Positions 8,101-17,765 are shown, counted from the stretch's first letter. The stretch is DNA of 64,000 bases from Lachnospiraceae bacterium (GCA_015057505.1 SVEG01000013.1:1-64000); one strand, 5' to 3'. Notes: generated by a model not told the origin, from the sequence alone. A program made the numbers and translations.

Positions 8101-11100
8101 TATCAACTACAGATTATACAAGTGGTGTAAGTGCAAGCAACATGAACATCAGTGTTCAGCTTGTTAAGTCTTCTGAAATTGTTAACAGATTGAAGAAAGT
8201 ATATGTACTTGGCGATTCTTTGGTAGCTGTTTATTACAATGGCTGTAATGAAGAGAATAATTATCAGACAGGTTGGGGCCAGGTACTTGCAGATTATTTG
8301 ACAGACGATGTTGATGTTGTAGACCTTGCCAACAGTGGTGTTACAGCAAACGGTTTGTATGGTTCTGCATTCTCTCAGATTTTAGGTAGCGCACAGGAAG
8401 GTGATATCCTTATCTTAGAGAGCGGATACAATGATAAGTCTTATGATACGGAAACAATCATGAAGACTGCGGTTACAAATATGGTTAATGAGGCAGAAGC
8501 TTTGGGTGTAGAAGTAATTCTTGTATCACCAAATGCTTCAGCACATGATTATAAAGAGTCTGTAGCATGGACCGGATATATGGCAGATGTTGCAGAGGAA
8601 ACAGAAACAGCTTATATTGATCTTTCGAAGTTAAGTTATAATTTCCTTTACAGCCTTTATGGTTCTGATACTACAGTACTTAAAGCTGACTGGAATGTAA
8701 GCGATACTTTGCATTCAACCTATAAGGGTGCTAATAAGTGGGCATCTGTTGTAGCTGGCGGTATGTATGATTTAGGTTATACAGATATCGTAGATACAGA
8801 GTATGTATATGCATTTGCTGATTCAGAAGGAAATATTATTTCTTGTTCTCCCGTTGGTAAGCTTGCAGAAGGTTATGCGAAAGTAACTTTTGATTCCAAC
8901 GGTAAGGGTGCAGCAAACAGCTATCAGGTTGTTGAGATTGGTTCTAAGGTTGTTAAGCCTGTAGATCCTACTGCATCAGGTTGTGTGTTTGGCGGATGGT
9001 ATACAGATGCAGAGTGCACAACCTTATGGGATTTTGAGAATGATACCGTAGAAGCAGACATGACACTCTATGCAGGTTGGGTAGAGTATGATGCGGGTAC
9101 AATGTATGTACAGGATTTTGGTGCTGTAACAGATGCAAGTACTGTTGCAACTTCTACTAATGCGCAAGACCAGCTTGTAATTAAGAGCGATGATTTTATG
9201 ACCAATTATTTGGCATATGATTTCTCAGGTACCAGTACAAACAGCCGTGGTGCATACATGAATTTTTCAGGTTTGGATGTATCGGGACAGGATGCATATG
9301 TAGTAGAGTTTGATGCTTTACTTACACCGGGTAACAACCAGACTACTTATTTTACATTAAAGAGTACGGATTTTGCTTATATCAGTAATAATATTAACTA
9401 TGGTGCAGGCAGCGGTTTCATAATGAATTTGGTAAACGGTGGTGGCGGAAGCACTACTTATACCATGAACGGAACACAGACTGTAATTATCCCCAGCGGT
9501 GAGTGGTGCCACTATACATTGTATGTGGATAAGACACAGGCGCTTGTAAGCACAAGTATCGTAGGTTCTTCTACAGGTACAATTTTGGATAAAGCAGTTA
9601 CTGCATATGACGGTGACGGTGATGTTGCAGGTTTCTATATGCTTGCAGGCAGATATTTACCTGTATTGGCAGTAGATAATATTCTTGTTCGTGAAGTCAG
9701 CGAACATGATGTATTCGGTGAAGTGACAGAAGAAACACTTATAGGTGCAGAATTCTCTTCACAGCTTAATACTGTTATTAATCAGCCGGCAGAAGGTTCT
9801 GCAGTGCATATGCCTATTACTGTTAAAGGTAACGGAAGCTTGGGCGGAGATATTACAGATAAAGTAACTGTAGAGTGGTCTGTAATCGGTCTTGAAGAAG
9901 AAGACGGTTATATTTCTCTTACAAAAGAAGCAGGAACAGGCGCAGGTACGGATGGCGAAGCTCCTGACGGAACAACAGCTTACTTTAATGTAAGAAACGG
10001 TGTTTCTAACTATTTTGGATATGTTCAGGCTGTAGTTACATATGGTGAAGACAGCTATACAATTACAACTCCTTTTGCAGTAATCGGAGCTTCGGGCGTA
10101 GATGCAAATCAGCTTGCACCTGCAGCAGGTTACTATGTAAATATGGATGATTATGCAGATTCTCTTATCGGTTATGTGGGAACTGCAAATGCAATTAACG
10201 GAAAAGATCTTATTTTAAATAACTGGTCAATCTACGGTTCAAACGGTTCAAGGACAATGAAACTCGTTAAAACTGATGATGGTAAAAAAGCAATTGAATT
10301 TGCTTCAAACGGCGGTAGCGGTTCTACTGTGGCAGTATATCAGTGGGCAGATCAGACCAGTCAGTATGTAATAGAATTTACTGCAAAATTTACCGCAGAC
10401 ATGGCATTTGGTGTATATGCAAATACACCTAACAATGGTACGAATAATCCTGAGTGGACAGCATCATTCGGCTCAGGCGCAATTACTCTGGGTACTGAGA
10501 CAATTTCAGGTCTTAATACAAATGAGTGGTATCGTATTGTTGTAACTGCAGATGCAAGTGTTCAGAAGGTTGCATTGGCTGTATATGACAGTACAGGTGC
10601 ATTAGTTGGTGAGATCAGTGATATTGATATGACCAATGATACAAGTACTCAGAAGTACTTCTGCTTCATCGGTACATGGCCTATGTACTTAAACAGCTTC
10701 GAGTCATACAGACCTACATTGGCATCAATGACAGTTGGTGCAGGCGCTGACGTAGTAAAGGTTCCTGAAGAAGGTGAAGAAGCAGCAGTTGTAGATTTGT
10801 CTGCAATTCTTACAAGTGCAGAAGGCGTTAAGATGACAGGTGCTGTAGAGTGGTCTTTGGCTGAAGAGTATGCAAATGTAGAGATTACCTCTACAGGTGC
10901 ACAGACAGCGACACTTACAGTAAGTGAAGGTGCATCGGGTGCAGTAACTGTGGTTGCAACAAAGGATGGAAAGCAGGCTGAGGTTACAATTCAGCTTACA
11001 ACATCATCAAATGTAGTAGCATTTACACAGTCAGCATCATCAATCACAATTCCGTTTACAGGCGAAGATGCAATTGTTTGCAATTTTACTGCAGTAACAC

Positions 11101-14100
11101 GTGACGGTTCAGGTGTTGAGATTGACGGTGGTGTTATTACATATACACTTCTTGCAAAAGATGGTGTAACAGAGACAACAGTTAAGGGAGTAACCTTTAA
11201 AAACGGTGTTCTTACGGTTGAAGCAGGTGCATCACCCGCAGTTGTATATGTTAAGGCTGTTAATGAAGAAGGTCTTTCAACAAAAGTAAAAGTTAATATT
11301 CATGGTTTATCCTTTGCGTTCGGTTCGGCTGATGCGGCAGAAGGCTATACTCAGGTAACAGATACTTTGTATACTGCAAAGCTTGGTTACGGATTTGCCA
11401 ATACAGACGGATTGACCGTAAATGCAAATAATGTAACAGGTACTGCTGATTTCAGATTTAAGGCAACTGTTCCGAATGGAAATTATACAGTTACAGTAAA
11501 TACATCTGCAGCAAGCATGAAGTCAGAAGTTGTTGAATCAGTATCAGCAACAACAGGAATTACAAAGTCCGGTACAACATTCAGCGTTGCTGTTTGTGAC
11601 GGTGTATTAGATTTGACATTCCCCGCAGATTCAACAGTAACAACAATTGAGATTTCTCAGGCGGCAGAGAAGACTGCACTTGAGAAGCCTATGATTTATG
11701 CAATCGGTGACTCTACAACAAAGAACAATGCATCAGGTGCATTGTCATGGGGTAACTGCGTAGCAGACGGTAAAGTAATTGTTCCTTCTGCATTCAGTGG
11801 ATTTGCTAATCATGGTATGGCAGGTCGTGATTCCGTAAGCTATTATAACGAAGGCAGAGTGGAAGCAGTTCTTCTTGCTATCTGCCCCGGTGATTACGTA
11901 ACTGTAAATATGGGTATTAACTCAAAAGAGACAGGCGAGTCAGCATCTTACTACACATTAATAAGTGAGTATTATGTAGAAGCTATTCTCCAAAGAGGAG
12001 GTATCCCCGTAATCGTAACAGCAACTCCCGACGGTCCTGTAGGTGACAGAGTTGCAACAAATTATGATTCAACCACAGGCACATTTACAAACAGCCGTGG
12101 TGATGGTGCAAGAAATGATGTCCTCAGACAGATTGCAGAGGAAAAAGGTCTTAACATCATAGAATTAGGTCAGTGGGGTCAGGATTGGATGAACACTCTG
12201 ACAGCTGACAGTGTAACTGCATATAATGCAGAATATGGTACTTCATATACAACTGTTCTTGAGATGGTTCAGAGTTGGTATGTAGACCATAACCATTATA
12301 AAGAATATCTTGGTATCAAGATTGCCGAATATCTCTTTGGCGAGTTGAAGGATTTGGCTGTAGAGAAAGTATCAGTTGTTTATGACTTCCAGAATGAGAC
12401 TTCCACAAACTGGGATATGACAGGTGATTTGGCAACAAGTGTTACAATTGTTGATGACAGTGCGATGTCAGGTAATAAGTATTTACAGCTTTACAAGAAA
12501 GAGGCTCGTACTACTACAACTACAAAAGTGTTTGCAGATATGCCTAAGATGAATGAAGCAACTATTGATTTCAGATGGTACTTCGGAGGACAGACATCTA
12601 CAAACAGAGCAGGTTTTACAGGCATTAAGTTTATGGATGGCGAGACAGAGATTCTCTCATTATACTATGGTGAAATGCGTAATGCAGGTGATGCCTCAAG
12701 TCTGTATTATTCAACAAGCGGAATTAATGCGAAGGTTGCGGTAGGTGCAACAGTAGCAAACAGTAGTTGGTATGATATCAGCATTGATTTTAATTTTGCA
12801 AACGATACCGCAACAATTTATGTTGGCGGAGTTGCCGTTGCAACCACAGCAATCGTTGAGGTTGTTCAGAAAGTTGATGCAATGGCATTTGTAACTTTCG
12901 ATTTAGATGGAGGTACAAAGGTTACAACTACTACAGGCATTGATGATTTTGCTATCAGCTATGTAGAAAAGACAGCAGCAGATGATGTAGTTACAATCTA
13001 CTCTCTTGGTACAATTGATAATGTTGTAGTTACACAGGAAGAGTATGAAGCAGGTTACGCTCATCCTACAAGTGTTTCCGCATTACTTACAAATGGTGAG
13101 ACAATTACTGTTGAGATTGATGCAGAGTCTTGGGTATGCGAGCAGTTTGATGCTTCTGTAAAGGGCGCATATACATGGACGGCAGATATTATTGCTCCCG
13201 AAGAGTATGCAAATACTAAGGGACTTAAAGCAACATATGTTATGGAGTACAGTGTTGCTTCTGATGATACACATGATTATTACAATGATTTCACTTTTGA
13301 AAGTGAGTTGATTCCTTCTGTTGCTTGGGGTAAAGGTATGGACAGCACTTCAGGTTCAGGCTACTTTACTTTTGTACACGGAACAGATACAAACGGTAAC
13401 GGATACCTTAATGCAAGTGTTACAGGTAATGGTGATCGTGGATCACGTTTAGACTTGGATGGCGGTATTATTAAAGGTGCGACAGTAAGCTTTGATTGGA
13501 TGCCGATTAATAATAACGGTAAGGCATACGGACAGATTATGTTTGTATCCAATGCAAGCTGGCATTCATATTTCACACTTCGTTTTGATGAGAATTACAA
13601 TATTACGGCATTTACAGAGAATCCGTTAGGAATGTGTTCAACAACACAGAATGCATTTGAGGGTTCAATCAGTGCAGCTGATGCTATTGATACAGGACTT
13701 GGCGGACAGAATAAGTGGTTTAATGTAAGTGTAACATTTGATTATCTTGCTCATACAGCGGATTTAACAATTACAGATAAGGCTAATCCCGACAATACAT
13801 TTACTATGACGGATATACCGATTGAGACTGAAGCAAACGGCATCAGAGCAATGGTTATTCATATGAGTAAATTGTCAAGTGGTGCAAGTGTAACTATGGG
13901 ACTTGATAATGTTATTGCAGATTATGTTAAATTTGATGCAAATGATGTCGTTAAAGTAACTAATCCTGTAAATGTTGCGGTTGCAAAGACAGAGTTCGAT
14001 GCATTTGAGTTCCCTACAACAGTAAAAGTTGGCTTGGGTGATGGAACAACAATTGAATTGCCGGTTGGTGAGTGGGTATCAACACCTGAGTTTGATGCTA

Positions 14101-17100
14101 ATACAGATGCGGATTATGTATGGACAGCGGAACTTGTACTCGGAGACTACACAAATTACTTCGAATTAAATGCAAGCTTTACAATGACTTATACTCAGCT
14201 TCCTTATCCGACTTATGTATATAGCCCTGCAACATTAGAGTTGGAATTCGGTGAGGAATTACCCGCTACATTCCCGACGACAGTTATTGCTCATATGAGT
14301 AATGGTAACATTGGAACAGTAGAAGTTGGTGAGTGGACACCTATACTTGAGTTTAACTCAGCAGAAGAGGGTATTTATGTATATGGTGCCAATATTATTT
14401 CAAAAGACGGTGTTTATTCTGTTCTTGAAGATAAGATTTCTCTGAATGAGAACCCTGATGATCCGAGCGCACAGAGAGCGGATTATGTATATGATGTTTA
14501 TTATCGTATAAGCTACTTTGAGAACGAGGGTAACTACAATGCATATACACGTTCAATGGAATATCTTGACAGAGGTGTATACGCAATAGAAAAAGATGGT
14601 GGCGTATTTGTGTCATGGAGACTTCTTGTGACAGAGTACGGTCAGGATATTGCGTTTAACGTATATCGTAACGGTGAACTTGTAAACAGCGCACCTATCG
14701 ATAATAAGACAAACTTCGTAGATGAAGACGGTAAGGCAGGAGATGTTTATACAGTAGGTAAGCTTCAGAACGGTCTTCTTTATAACAGTGATGAAGTAAA
14801 GGCAACATCAGAGGATTATGTTGCGATACCTATGCAGAAACCTGAACCGCAGGCAGATAAGAACGGTAATCTTGCTACATATTCGATGAATGATGCAGGT
14901 ACCGCAGATGTTGACGGTGACGGTCAGTACGAGATTATCATTAAATGGATGCCGAGTGATGCATTTGACTCAGGTAGTGCAGTTGAGCCTTCATCTCCCA
15001 CAATATTTGATGTGTATGAGATGGACGGAACACCTCTCTTTAGACTTAACCTTGGTCTTGAAATGCCTTCGGGTGCACATTTCAATCCTTTCATGCTTTA
15101 TGATTTGGATGAAGACGGTAAAGCAGAGCTTTTTGTTAAGACTTCAGACGGTTCCGTAACATATAAGCCTAATGCAGACGGTTTGTTTGATATGACCGAT
15201 GAGAGCACAATTGTTTCTTATATCGGAGATAAGAGTGTTGTACCCGGAACCAATATCAATTCAAACGGTCATGCGGCAAGTACTTCAAATGAATATGTGA
15301 CAGTATTTAACGGTATGACAGGTGAAGAAATCAGCACAATTGATTTCGTAAACGTAACAGGCGAATATGCTGACTGGGGTAAGGAAGATGGTGGTAACCG
15401 TTCTGCACGTTACAATATTGCAATTGCATACCTTCCTGCAGATCAGAGTGATGAGAATTGTACGGAAACTATTCCTGCAGTATTATTTAACCGTGGTTAC
15501 TATGATAAGACAACTGTAGCTGCTTATACATTGAGAAACGGAGCACTTAATCTTGAGTGGAACTTCGTAGTAGAGAGCGGTACTGAGTATTCTGGCAAGG
15601 GTAACCATAATATGGCTACAGGTGATGTTGATAATGATGGCTTTGATGAGCTTGTAATCGGCGCTATGGCAATTGACCATGACGGCAGTGTGCTTTGGGT
15701 AAAGAACGGTGTTGAGGGTCAGGATTACGCAGGTCATGCAGATTCAATCCATCTTGCGGCAATGAATCCTAATAACAATAATTTGTATGTATTTACTCCG
15801 CAGGAGCATACAGATGCAACACTTAACTACTCATTAGTTAATGCCGGTACAGGTTCAAGACTTCTTGGCTCATGGTTTACGAAGAAGGATGTTGGACGTG
15901 GTGTAGCAGCGAATATTACACCTAATCCGGGATATGAATCATGGGCTGCAGCCGTAGGAAGCGGTATTTACGGTTTTGATGGTTCTATAATATCCACATC
16001 TAAGAATGTACCTATGAACTGGGTATTATACTGGGATGGCGATCTCCTCAGTGAGCTTGGAGATGGTGCAAGTACAGAAGGAAATATGGTAATTTCTAAG
16101 TACAATTGGGAAACAGAAGAGTGCGATGTTTTAGATACACTTGAAGGTACCAAATTGTGTAACTGGACTAAGAATACACCGAGCCTTACAGCCGATTTGT
16201 TTGGTGACTGGCGTGAAGAGGTTGTTGTTCGTAATAATGATGATACAGAACTTCGCATTTACATGACAACAATCGAGACAGATTATATGATTTATACATT
16301 GATGCACGATCCGGTATATCGTAATTCGGTAGCTAATCAGAATACATCATATAACCAGCCGACACATGTTGGTATATATCTTGGTGAGGACCAGAGTGAT
16401 GTTGTTCTTAATATGCAGCTTGATACTGCAAATGTAGAATATACGGTTGATGTGGTTGAAGAAGGCGTAGAGATTCCTGTTGTGGATCCTGAAGATCCTG
16501 AGGAGCCGGTAGACCCTGAGGATCCCGAGAATCCGGTAGACCCTGAGGATCCCGAGAATCCGGTAGACCCTGAGGATCCCGAGGAGCCGGTAGACCCTGA
16601 GGATCCCGAGGAGCCGGTAGACCCTGAGGATCCCGAGAATCCGGTAGATCCTGAGGATCCCGAGAATCCGGTAGATCCTGAGGAGCCGGTAGACCCTGAA
16701 GATCCCGAGAATCCGGTAGACCCCGAGGATCCTGAGAATCCGGTAGACCCTGAAGATCCTGAGGAGCCGGTAGACCCCGAGGATCCTGAGAATCCGGTAG
16801 ACCCTGAAGATCCTGAGGAGCCGGTAGACCCCGAAAAACCCGAGAAACCTGAGGAACCCGAGAAGCCGGAGAAACCAGAGGAACCCGAGAAACCTGAGAA
16901 GCCGGAGAAACCCGAGAAGCCTCAGCAGCCGGAGAGACCGATTATTCCCGAAATAAATATTCCTGAAATAAATATTCCGGGCATTAATATTCCGGGTATC
17001 AATATTCCGAGTATAAAAATACCGGCAATACATATACCTGAAATAAAGCAACCTACTATTAAAGAAGTTGTTGTGGTTGCGAGTAAGATACATAATGTAT

Positions 17101-17132
17101 TGAAAAATGCTTTTAAAGGTTTTTTTAGATAA
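5112..17132 (+). CDS. giant secreted rhamnogalacturonan-degrading protein (two SGNH esterases plus PL11-type lyase)
   Basis: 4,006 residues from the ATG at 5112, which follows GGGAGGAA; the frame is open to 5010, but that lies inside the promoter. A signal peptide ends near VFA-DD (residue 32). Then come four copies of a beta-sandwich module (about 47-256, 334-555, 643-852, 1330-1536) and three InlB-type repeats (258-330, 560-630, 1257-1325). The first SGNH hydrolase spans 1028-1235 (GDS with Ser1036; Asp1198/His1201). Ig-like and LamG-like modules follow. A second SGNH domain, like family CE12 rhamnogalacturonan acetylesterase, spans 2194-2412 (GDST, Ser2201; Asp2392/His2395) after its usual N-terminal beta domain (2066-2190). 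More beta modules lead to a PL11/YesW-like rhamnogalacturonan lyase (about 3140-3777, with LDRGV, VSWRLL, ADVDGDG, GDWREE). A Pro/Glu/Asp repeat and an IxIP-rich tail end it; there is no LPXTG. Likely role: deacetylating and cutting rhamnogalacturonan I at the cell surface. The two esterase substrates are inferred. Confidence 0.9.
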   Translation: MSFKRRMNKVISSVLVMAMVLSCMANATPVFADDTNVTEEITTGSDIGLYVQDFSDVTDAATVATSTNAQTSLSIGTDEEHGNYLTFSTGSLNTRGAEMKFTGLDVSTKDTYIVEFDAAITPGNNQESSFAVLGADFAYASKSMNNAVASGYLLNLVNGGASSTEYKVNGTTNSVTIPSGEWCHYVLYVAKSLGKVSITITGATTGSIIEDMIVSYDGAGNVAGIQMRAGRYYPVQSLDNIVVREATTDDVFGEVATENVTVTFEMNGYGDAIEAVEILSGEAVAEPTAPVAEGYVFRGWYTDAECTTEWNFATAISEDMTLYARWTEDPAEENIDALYYQSFSGITDAGSVATSANAQDYLSVATDDEHGYYLTFSTGTQNTRGAYTNFENLDVAALDEYVVEFDAAITPGNGQNSAFAVKGADFAYIKDASAGTTDTRDAYMNNGLACGYLLNLVNGGASSTEYTVNGTTETVTIPSGEWCHYKLYVDKTLAKVSVTITGATGESIADQMIVSYDGEGNVAGLYMLAGRYYPVQSVDNIVVREVTADDMFGEVESEPENVTVSFDMNGYGDEIDAVTVVKGETVTEPEAPTATGYTFGGWYTDAECTTAWDFATTVSADMTLFALWIENVIEEPEEEPEEVVDALFYQNFEEITDVSSVATSTSAQDALAIATDDVHGNYLSYDLTALNPSGGRGANLNFTGLDITSTDVYIVEFDMAIKPANNKASEFAVKGTDFAYTSNNINYGAASGYLLKLANAGANSTDYTVNDGENVLTIPNGEWCHYKLYVDTTLGKVSVSITGDTTGTIADQILVAYNGNGDVAGLYLMAGRYNGAFSVDNVIVRAITSDDDVEIEAGTETNIVMDATGDVTIVDPSVLIVDKNISGYRVTTSKNGVLVSQEIVATAPTSVDTTGADKLEITPVFYYAIGVAGEKGTAGYDIPVTAGSYDFTVYNTTSRCDVYANDQMLVNNLLQYGTTPNYFTVKDIVIAEDNIRISTTDYTSGVSASNMNISVQLVKSSEIVNRLKKVYVLGDSLVAVYYNGCNEENNYQTGWGQVLADYLTDDVDVVDLANSGVTANGLYGSAFSQILGSAQEGDILILESGYNDKSYDTETIMKTAVTNMVNEAEALGVEVILVSPNASAHDYKESVAWTGYMADVAEETETAYIDLSKLSYNFLYSLYGSDTTVLKADWNVSDTLHSTYKGANKWASVVAGGMYDLGYTDIVDTEYVYAFADSEGNIISCSPVGKLAEGYAKVTFDSNGKGAANSYQVVEIGSKVVKPVDPTASGCVFGGWYTDAECTTLWDFENDTVEADMTLYAGWVEYDAGTMYVQDFGAVTDASTVATSTNAQDQLVIKSDDFMTNYLAYDFSGTSTNSRGAYMNFSGLDVSGQDAYVVEFDALLTPGNNQTTYFTLKSTDFAYISNNINYGAGSGFIMNLVNGGGGSTTYTMNGTQTVIIPSGEWCHYTLYVDKTQALVSTSIVGSSTGTILDKAVTAYDGDGDVAGFYMLAGRYLPVLAVDNILVREVSEHDVFGEVTEETLIGAEFSSQLNTVINQPAEGSAVHMPITVKGNGSLGGDITDKVTVEWSVIGLEEEDGYISLTKEAGTGAGTDGEAPDGTTAYFNVRNGVSNYFGYVQAVVTYGEDSYTITTPFAVIGASGVDANQLAPAAGYYVNMDDYADSLIGYVGTANAINGKDLILNNWSIYGSNGSRTMKLVKTDDGKKAIEFASNGGSGSTVAVYQWADQTSQYVIEFTAKFTADMAFGVYANTPNNGTNNPEWTASFGSGAITLGTETISGLNTNEWYRIVVTADASVQKVALAVYDSTGALVGEISDIDMTNDTSTQKYFCFIGTWPMYLNSFESYRPTLASMTVGAGADVVKVPEEGEEAAVVDLSAILTSAEGVKMTGAVEWSLAEEYANVEITSTGAQTATLTVSEGASGAVTVVATKDGKQAEVTIQLTTSSNVVAFTQSASSITIPFTGEDAIVCNFTAVTRDGSGVEIDGGVITYTLLAKDGVTETTVKGVTFKNGVLTVEAGASPAVVYVKAVNEEGLSTKVKVNIHGLSFAFGSADAAEGYTQVTDTLYTAKLGYGFANTDGLTVNANNVTGTADFRFKATVPNGNYTVTVNTSAASMKSEVVESVSATTGITKSGTTFSVAVCDGVLDLTFPADSTVTTIEISQAAEKTALEKPMIYAIGDSTTKNNASGALSWGNCVADGKVIVPSAFSGFANHGMAGRDSVSYYNEGRVEAVLLAICPGDYVTVNMGINSKETGESASYYTLISEYYVEAILQRGGIPVIVTATPDGPVGDRVATNYDSTTGTFTNSRGDGARNDVLRQIAEEKGLNIIELGQWGQDWMNTLTADSVTAYNAEYGTSYTTVLEMVQSWYVDHNHYKEYLGIKIAEYLFGELKDLAVEKVSVVYDFQNETSTNWDMTGDLATSVTIVDDSAMSGNKYLQLYKKEARTTTTTKVFADMPKMNEATIDFRWYFGGQTSTNRAGFTGIKFMDGETEILSLYYGEMRNAGDASSLYYSTSGINAKVAVGATVANSSWYDISIDFNFANDTATIYVGGVAVATTAIVEVVQKVDAMAFVTFDLDGGTKVTTTTGIDDFAISYVEKTAADDVVTIYSLGTIDNVVVTQEEYEAGYAHPTSVSALLTNGETITVEIDAESWVCEQFDASVKGAYTWTADIIAPEEYANTKGLKATYVMEYSVASDDTHDYYNDFTFESELIPSVAWGKGMDSTSGSGYFTFVHGTDTNGNGYLNASVTGNGDRGSRLDLDGGIIKGATVSFDWMPINNNGKAYGQIMFVSNASWHSYFTLRFDENYNITAFTENPLGMCSTTQNAFEGSISAADAIDTGLGGQNKWFNVSVTFDYLAHTADLTITDKANPDNTFTMTDIPIETEANGIRAMVIHMSKLSSGASVTMGLDNVIADYVKFDANDVVKVTNPVNVAVAKTEFDAFEFPTTVKVGLGDGTTIELPVGEWVSTPEFDANTDADYVWTAELVLGDYTNYFELNASFTMTYTQLPYPTYVYSPATLELEFGEELPATFPTTVIAHMSNGNIGTVEVGEWTPILEFNSAEEGIYVYGANIISKDGVYSVLEDKISLNENPDDPSAQRADYVYDVYYRISYFENEGNYNAYTRSMEYLDRGVYAIEKDGGVFVSWRLLVTEYGQDIAFNVYRNGELVNSAPIDNKTNFVDEDGKAGDVYTVGKLQNGLLYNSDEVKATSEDYVAIPMQKPEPQADKNGNLATYSMNDAGTADVDGDGQYEIIIKWMPSDAFDSGSAVEPSSPTIFDVYEMDGTPLFRLNLGLEMPSGAHFNPFMLYDLDEDGKAELFVKTSDGSVTYKPNADGLFDMTDESTIVSYIGDKSVVPGTNINSNGHAASTSNEYVTVFNGMTGEEISTIDFVNVTGEYADWGKEDGGNRSARYNIAIAYLPADQSDENCTETIPAVLFNRGYYDKTTVAAYTLRNGALNLEWNFVVESGTEYSGKGNHNMATGDVDNDGFDELVIGAMAIDHDGSVLWVKNGVEGQDYAGHADSIHLAAMNPNNNNLYVFTPQEHTDATLNYSLVNAGTGSRLLGSWFTKKDVGRGVAANITPNPGYESWAAAVGSGIYGFDGSIISTSKNVPMNWVLYWDGDLLSELGDGASTEGNMVISKYNWETEECDVLDTLEGTKLCNWTKNTPSLTADLFGDWREEVVVRNNDDTELRIYMTTIETDYMIYTLMHDPVYRNSVANQNTSYNQPTHVGIYLGEDQSDVVLNMQLDTANVEYTVDVVEEGVEIPVVDPEDPEEPVDPEDPENPVDPEDPENPVDPEDPEEPVDPEDPEEPVDPEDPENPVDPEDPENPVDPEEPVDPEDPENPVDPEDPENPVDPEDPEEPVDPEDPENPVDPEDPEEPVDPEKPEKPEEPEKPEKPEEPEKPEKPEKPEKPQQPERPIIPEINIPEINIPGINIPGINIPSIKIPAIHIPEIKQPTIKEVVVVASKIHNVLKNAFKGFFR
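5250..9720 (+). repeat. four-fold repeated beta-sandwich module with InlB-type repeats between
   Basis: Copies begin near 5250, 6112, 7040 and 9100, each about 620-660 bases. Shared landmarks are a VATSTNAQ-like start, a VEFDA strand, GYLLNLVNGG, a GEWCHY motif and a closing AGRY...DN.VREV. Each of three copies is next to an InlB B-type repeat with GWYTDAECTT. The module is probably carbohydrate-binding or structural; its family is not one I can name. Confidence 0.8.
16484..16920 (+). repeat. 27-bp minisatellite coding a Pro-Glu-Asp stalk
   Basis: Twelve near-perfect 27-base units encode VDPEDPE(E/N)P, with one 18-base unit (VDPEEP) where part is missing. They grade into PEKP/EEP repeats. 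Near-identical DNA shows recent slippage or unequal recombination. Such acidic proline-rich stretches act as rigid spacers in the cell wall. Assemblers may misestimate copy number here. Confidence 0.92.
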
Positions 17133-17149
17133 GATAAAGTATTAAAAAA

Positions 17150-17187
17150 GGGGATGCTTTTGAAGGTGAAACCGGAAGAGGCATCCC
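17150..17187 (+). terminator. possible weak terminator after the giant gene
   Basis: GGGATGC (17151-17157) pairs with GCATCCC (17181-17187), extended by four wobble pairs. On the + strand only CTTCCTCTT follows; a run of T follows on the other strand. Weak + strand case. Confidence 0.4.
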
Positions 17188-17245
17188 TTCCTCTTGGGTA
17201 AAAAAGCGGTGATGTATAATTAATGAAAAATAAAGCAAAAAATAC

Positions 17246-17274
17246 TTGCAATTTGTTTTTTAGTGTGATATTAT
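17246..17274 (+). promoter_or_regulatory. rplS promoter
   Basis: TTGCAA (17246-17251), a 17-base spacer and TATTAT (17269-17274). Transcription would begin near 17281, leaving about a 70-base leader. Confidence 0.7.
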
Positions 17275-17280
17275 AGTAAA

Positions 17281-17349
17281 GCTGTGAGAAAACGAGATGG
17301 TCCTCTGTCACGAATGTGTTAAGAACATCCAGATATCAAGGAGGAACAA
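17281..17349 (+). promoter_or_regulatory. candidate L19 mRNA leader
   Basis: The leader between the promoter and rplS is short and partly self-complementary (for example ATGT/ACAT around 17314-17327). Autoregulatory L19 leaders are known in Firmicutes, and position and size fit, but I cannot match the consensus by eye. Confidence 0.3.
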
Positions 17350-17697
17350 ATGAACGATATTATTAAAGCAATTGAGAACGAGCAGTTAAAAGAGAACGTA
17401 ACAGAATTCCATGTAGGCGATACAGTTAAAGTATACGCTAAGGTTATCGAGGGTAACCGTGAGAGAATTCAGGTATTCGAAGGTACAGTACTTAAGAGAC
17501 AGGGTACAGGCGCTCGTGAGACATTTACTGTAAGAAAGAACTCTAACGGAATTGGCGTTGAGAAGACATGGCCGGTACATTCACCGATCGTTGACAAGAT
17601 TGAGGTAGTAAGACTTGGTAAGGTTAGAAGAGCTAAACTTAACTACTTAAGACAGCGTGTTGGTAAGAAGGCTAAGGTTAAAGAGTTAATTAAGTAA
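17350..17697 (+). CDS. rplS: 50S ribosomal protein bL19
   Basis: 115 residues, the normal length. The N-terminal helix is followed by the L19 core: [37 protein letters not shown] and a basic C-terminus with [22 protein letters not shown]19 sits at the 30S-50S interface. AAGGAGG stands 6 bases before the ATG. It has its own promoter and a terminator, so it forms a single-gene unit. In many Firmicutes rplS follows trmD; here the 12-kb pectinase gene lies upstream instead, which marks a rearrangement or insertion. Confidence 0.98.
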   Translation: MNDIIKAIENEQLKENVTEFHVGDTVKVYAKVIEGNRERIQVFEGTVLKRQGTGARETFTVRKNSNGIGVEKTWPVHSPIVDKIEVVRLGKVRRAKLNYLRQRVGKKAKVKELIK

Positions 17698-17709
17698 TTA
17701 TGTAATCAG

Positions 17710-17744
17710 GAAGGGACAAGTACGAAAGTGTTTGTCCCTTTTTT
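17710..17744 (+). terminator. terminator after rplS
   Basis: AAGGGACA (17711-17718) pairs with TGTCCCTT (17733-17740) around a short inner stem and GAAA loop, followed by TTTTTT. Confidence 0.9.
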
Positions 17745-17765
17745 GAATATCAAAGGGTGATGGGA

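Noticed and set aside
16347-17093. A 248-residue minus-strand frame rich in YR and IL repeats
   Set aside because: It is the reverse of the 27-bp minisatellite and IxIP repeats; no start signals.
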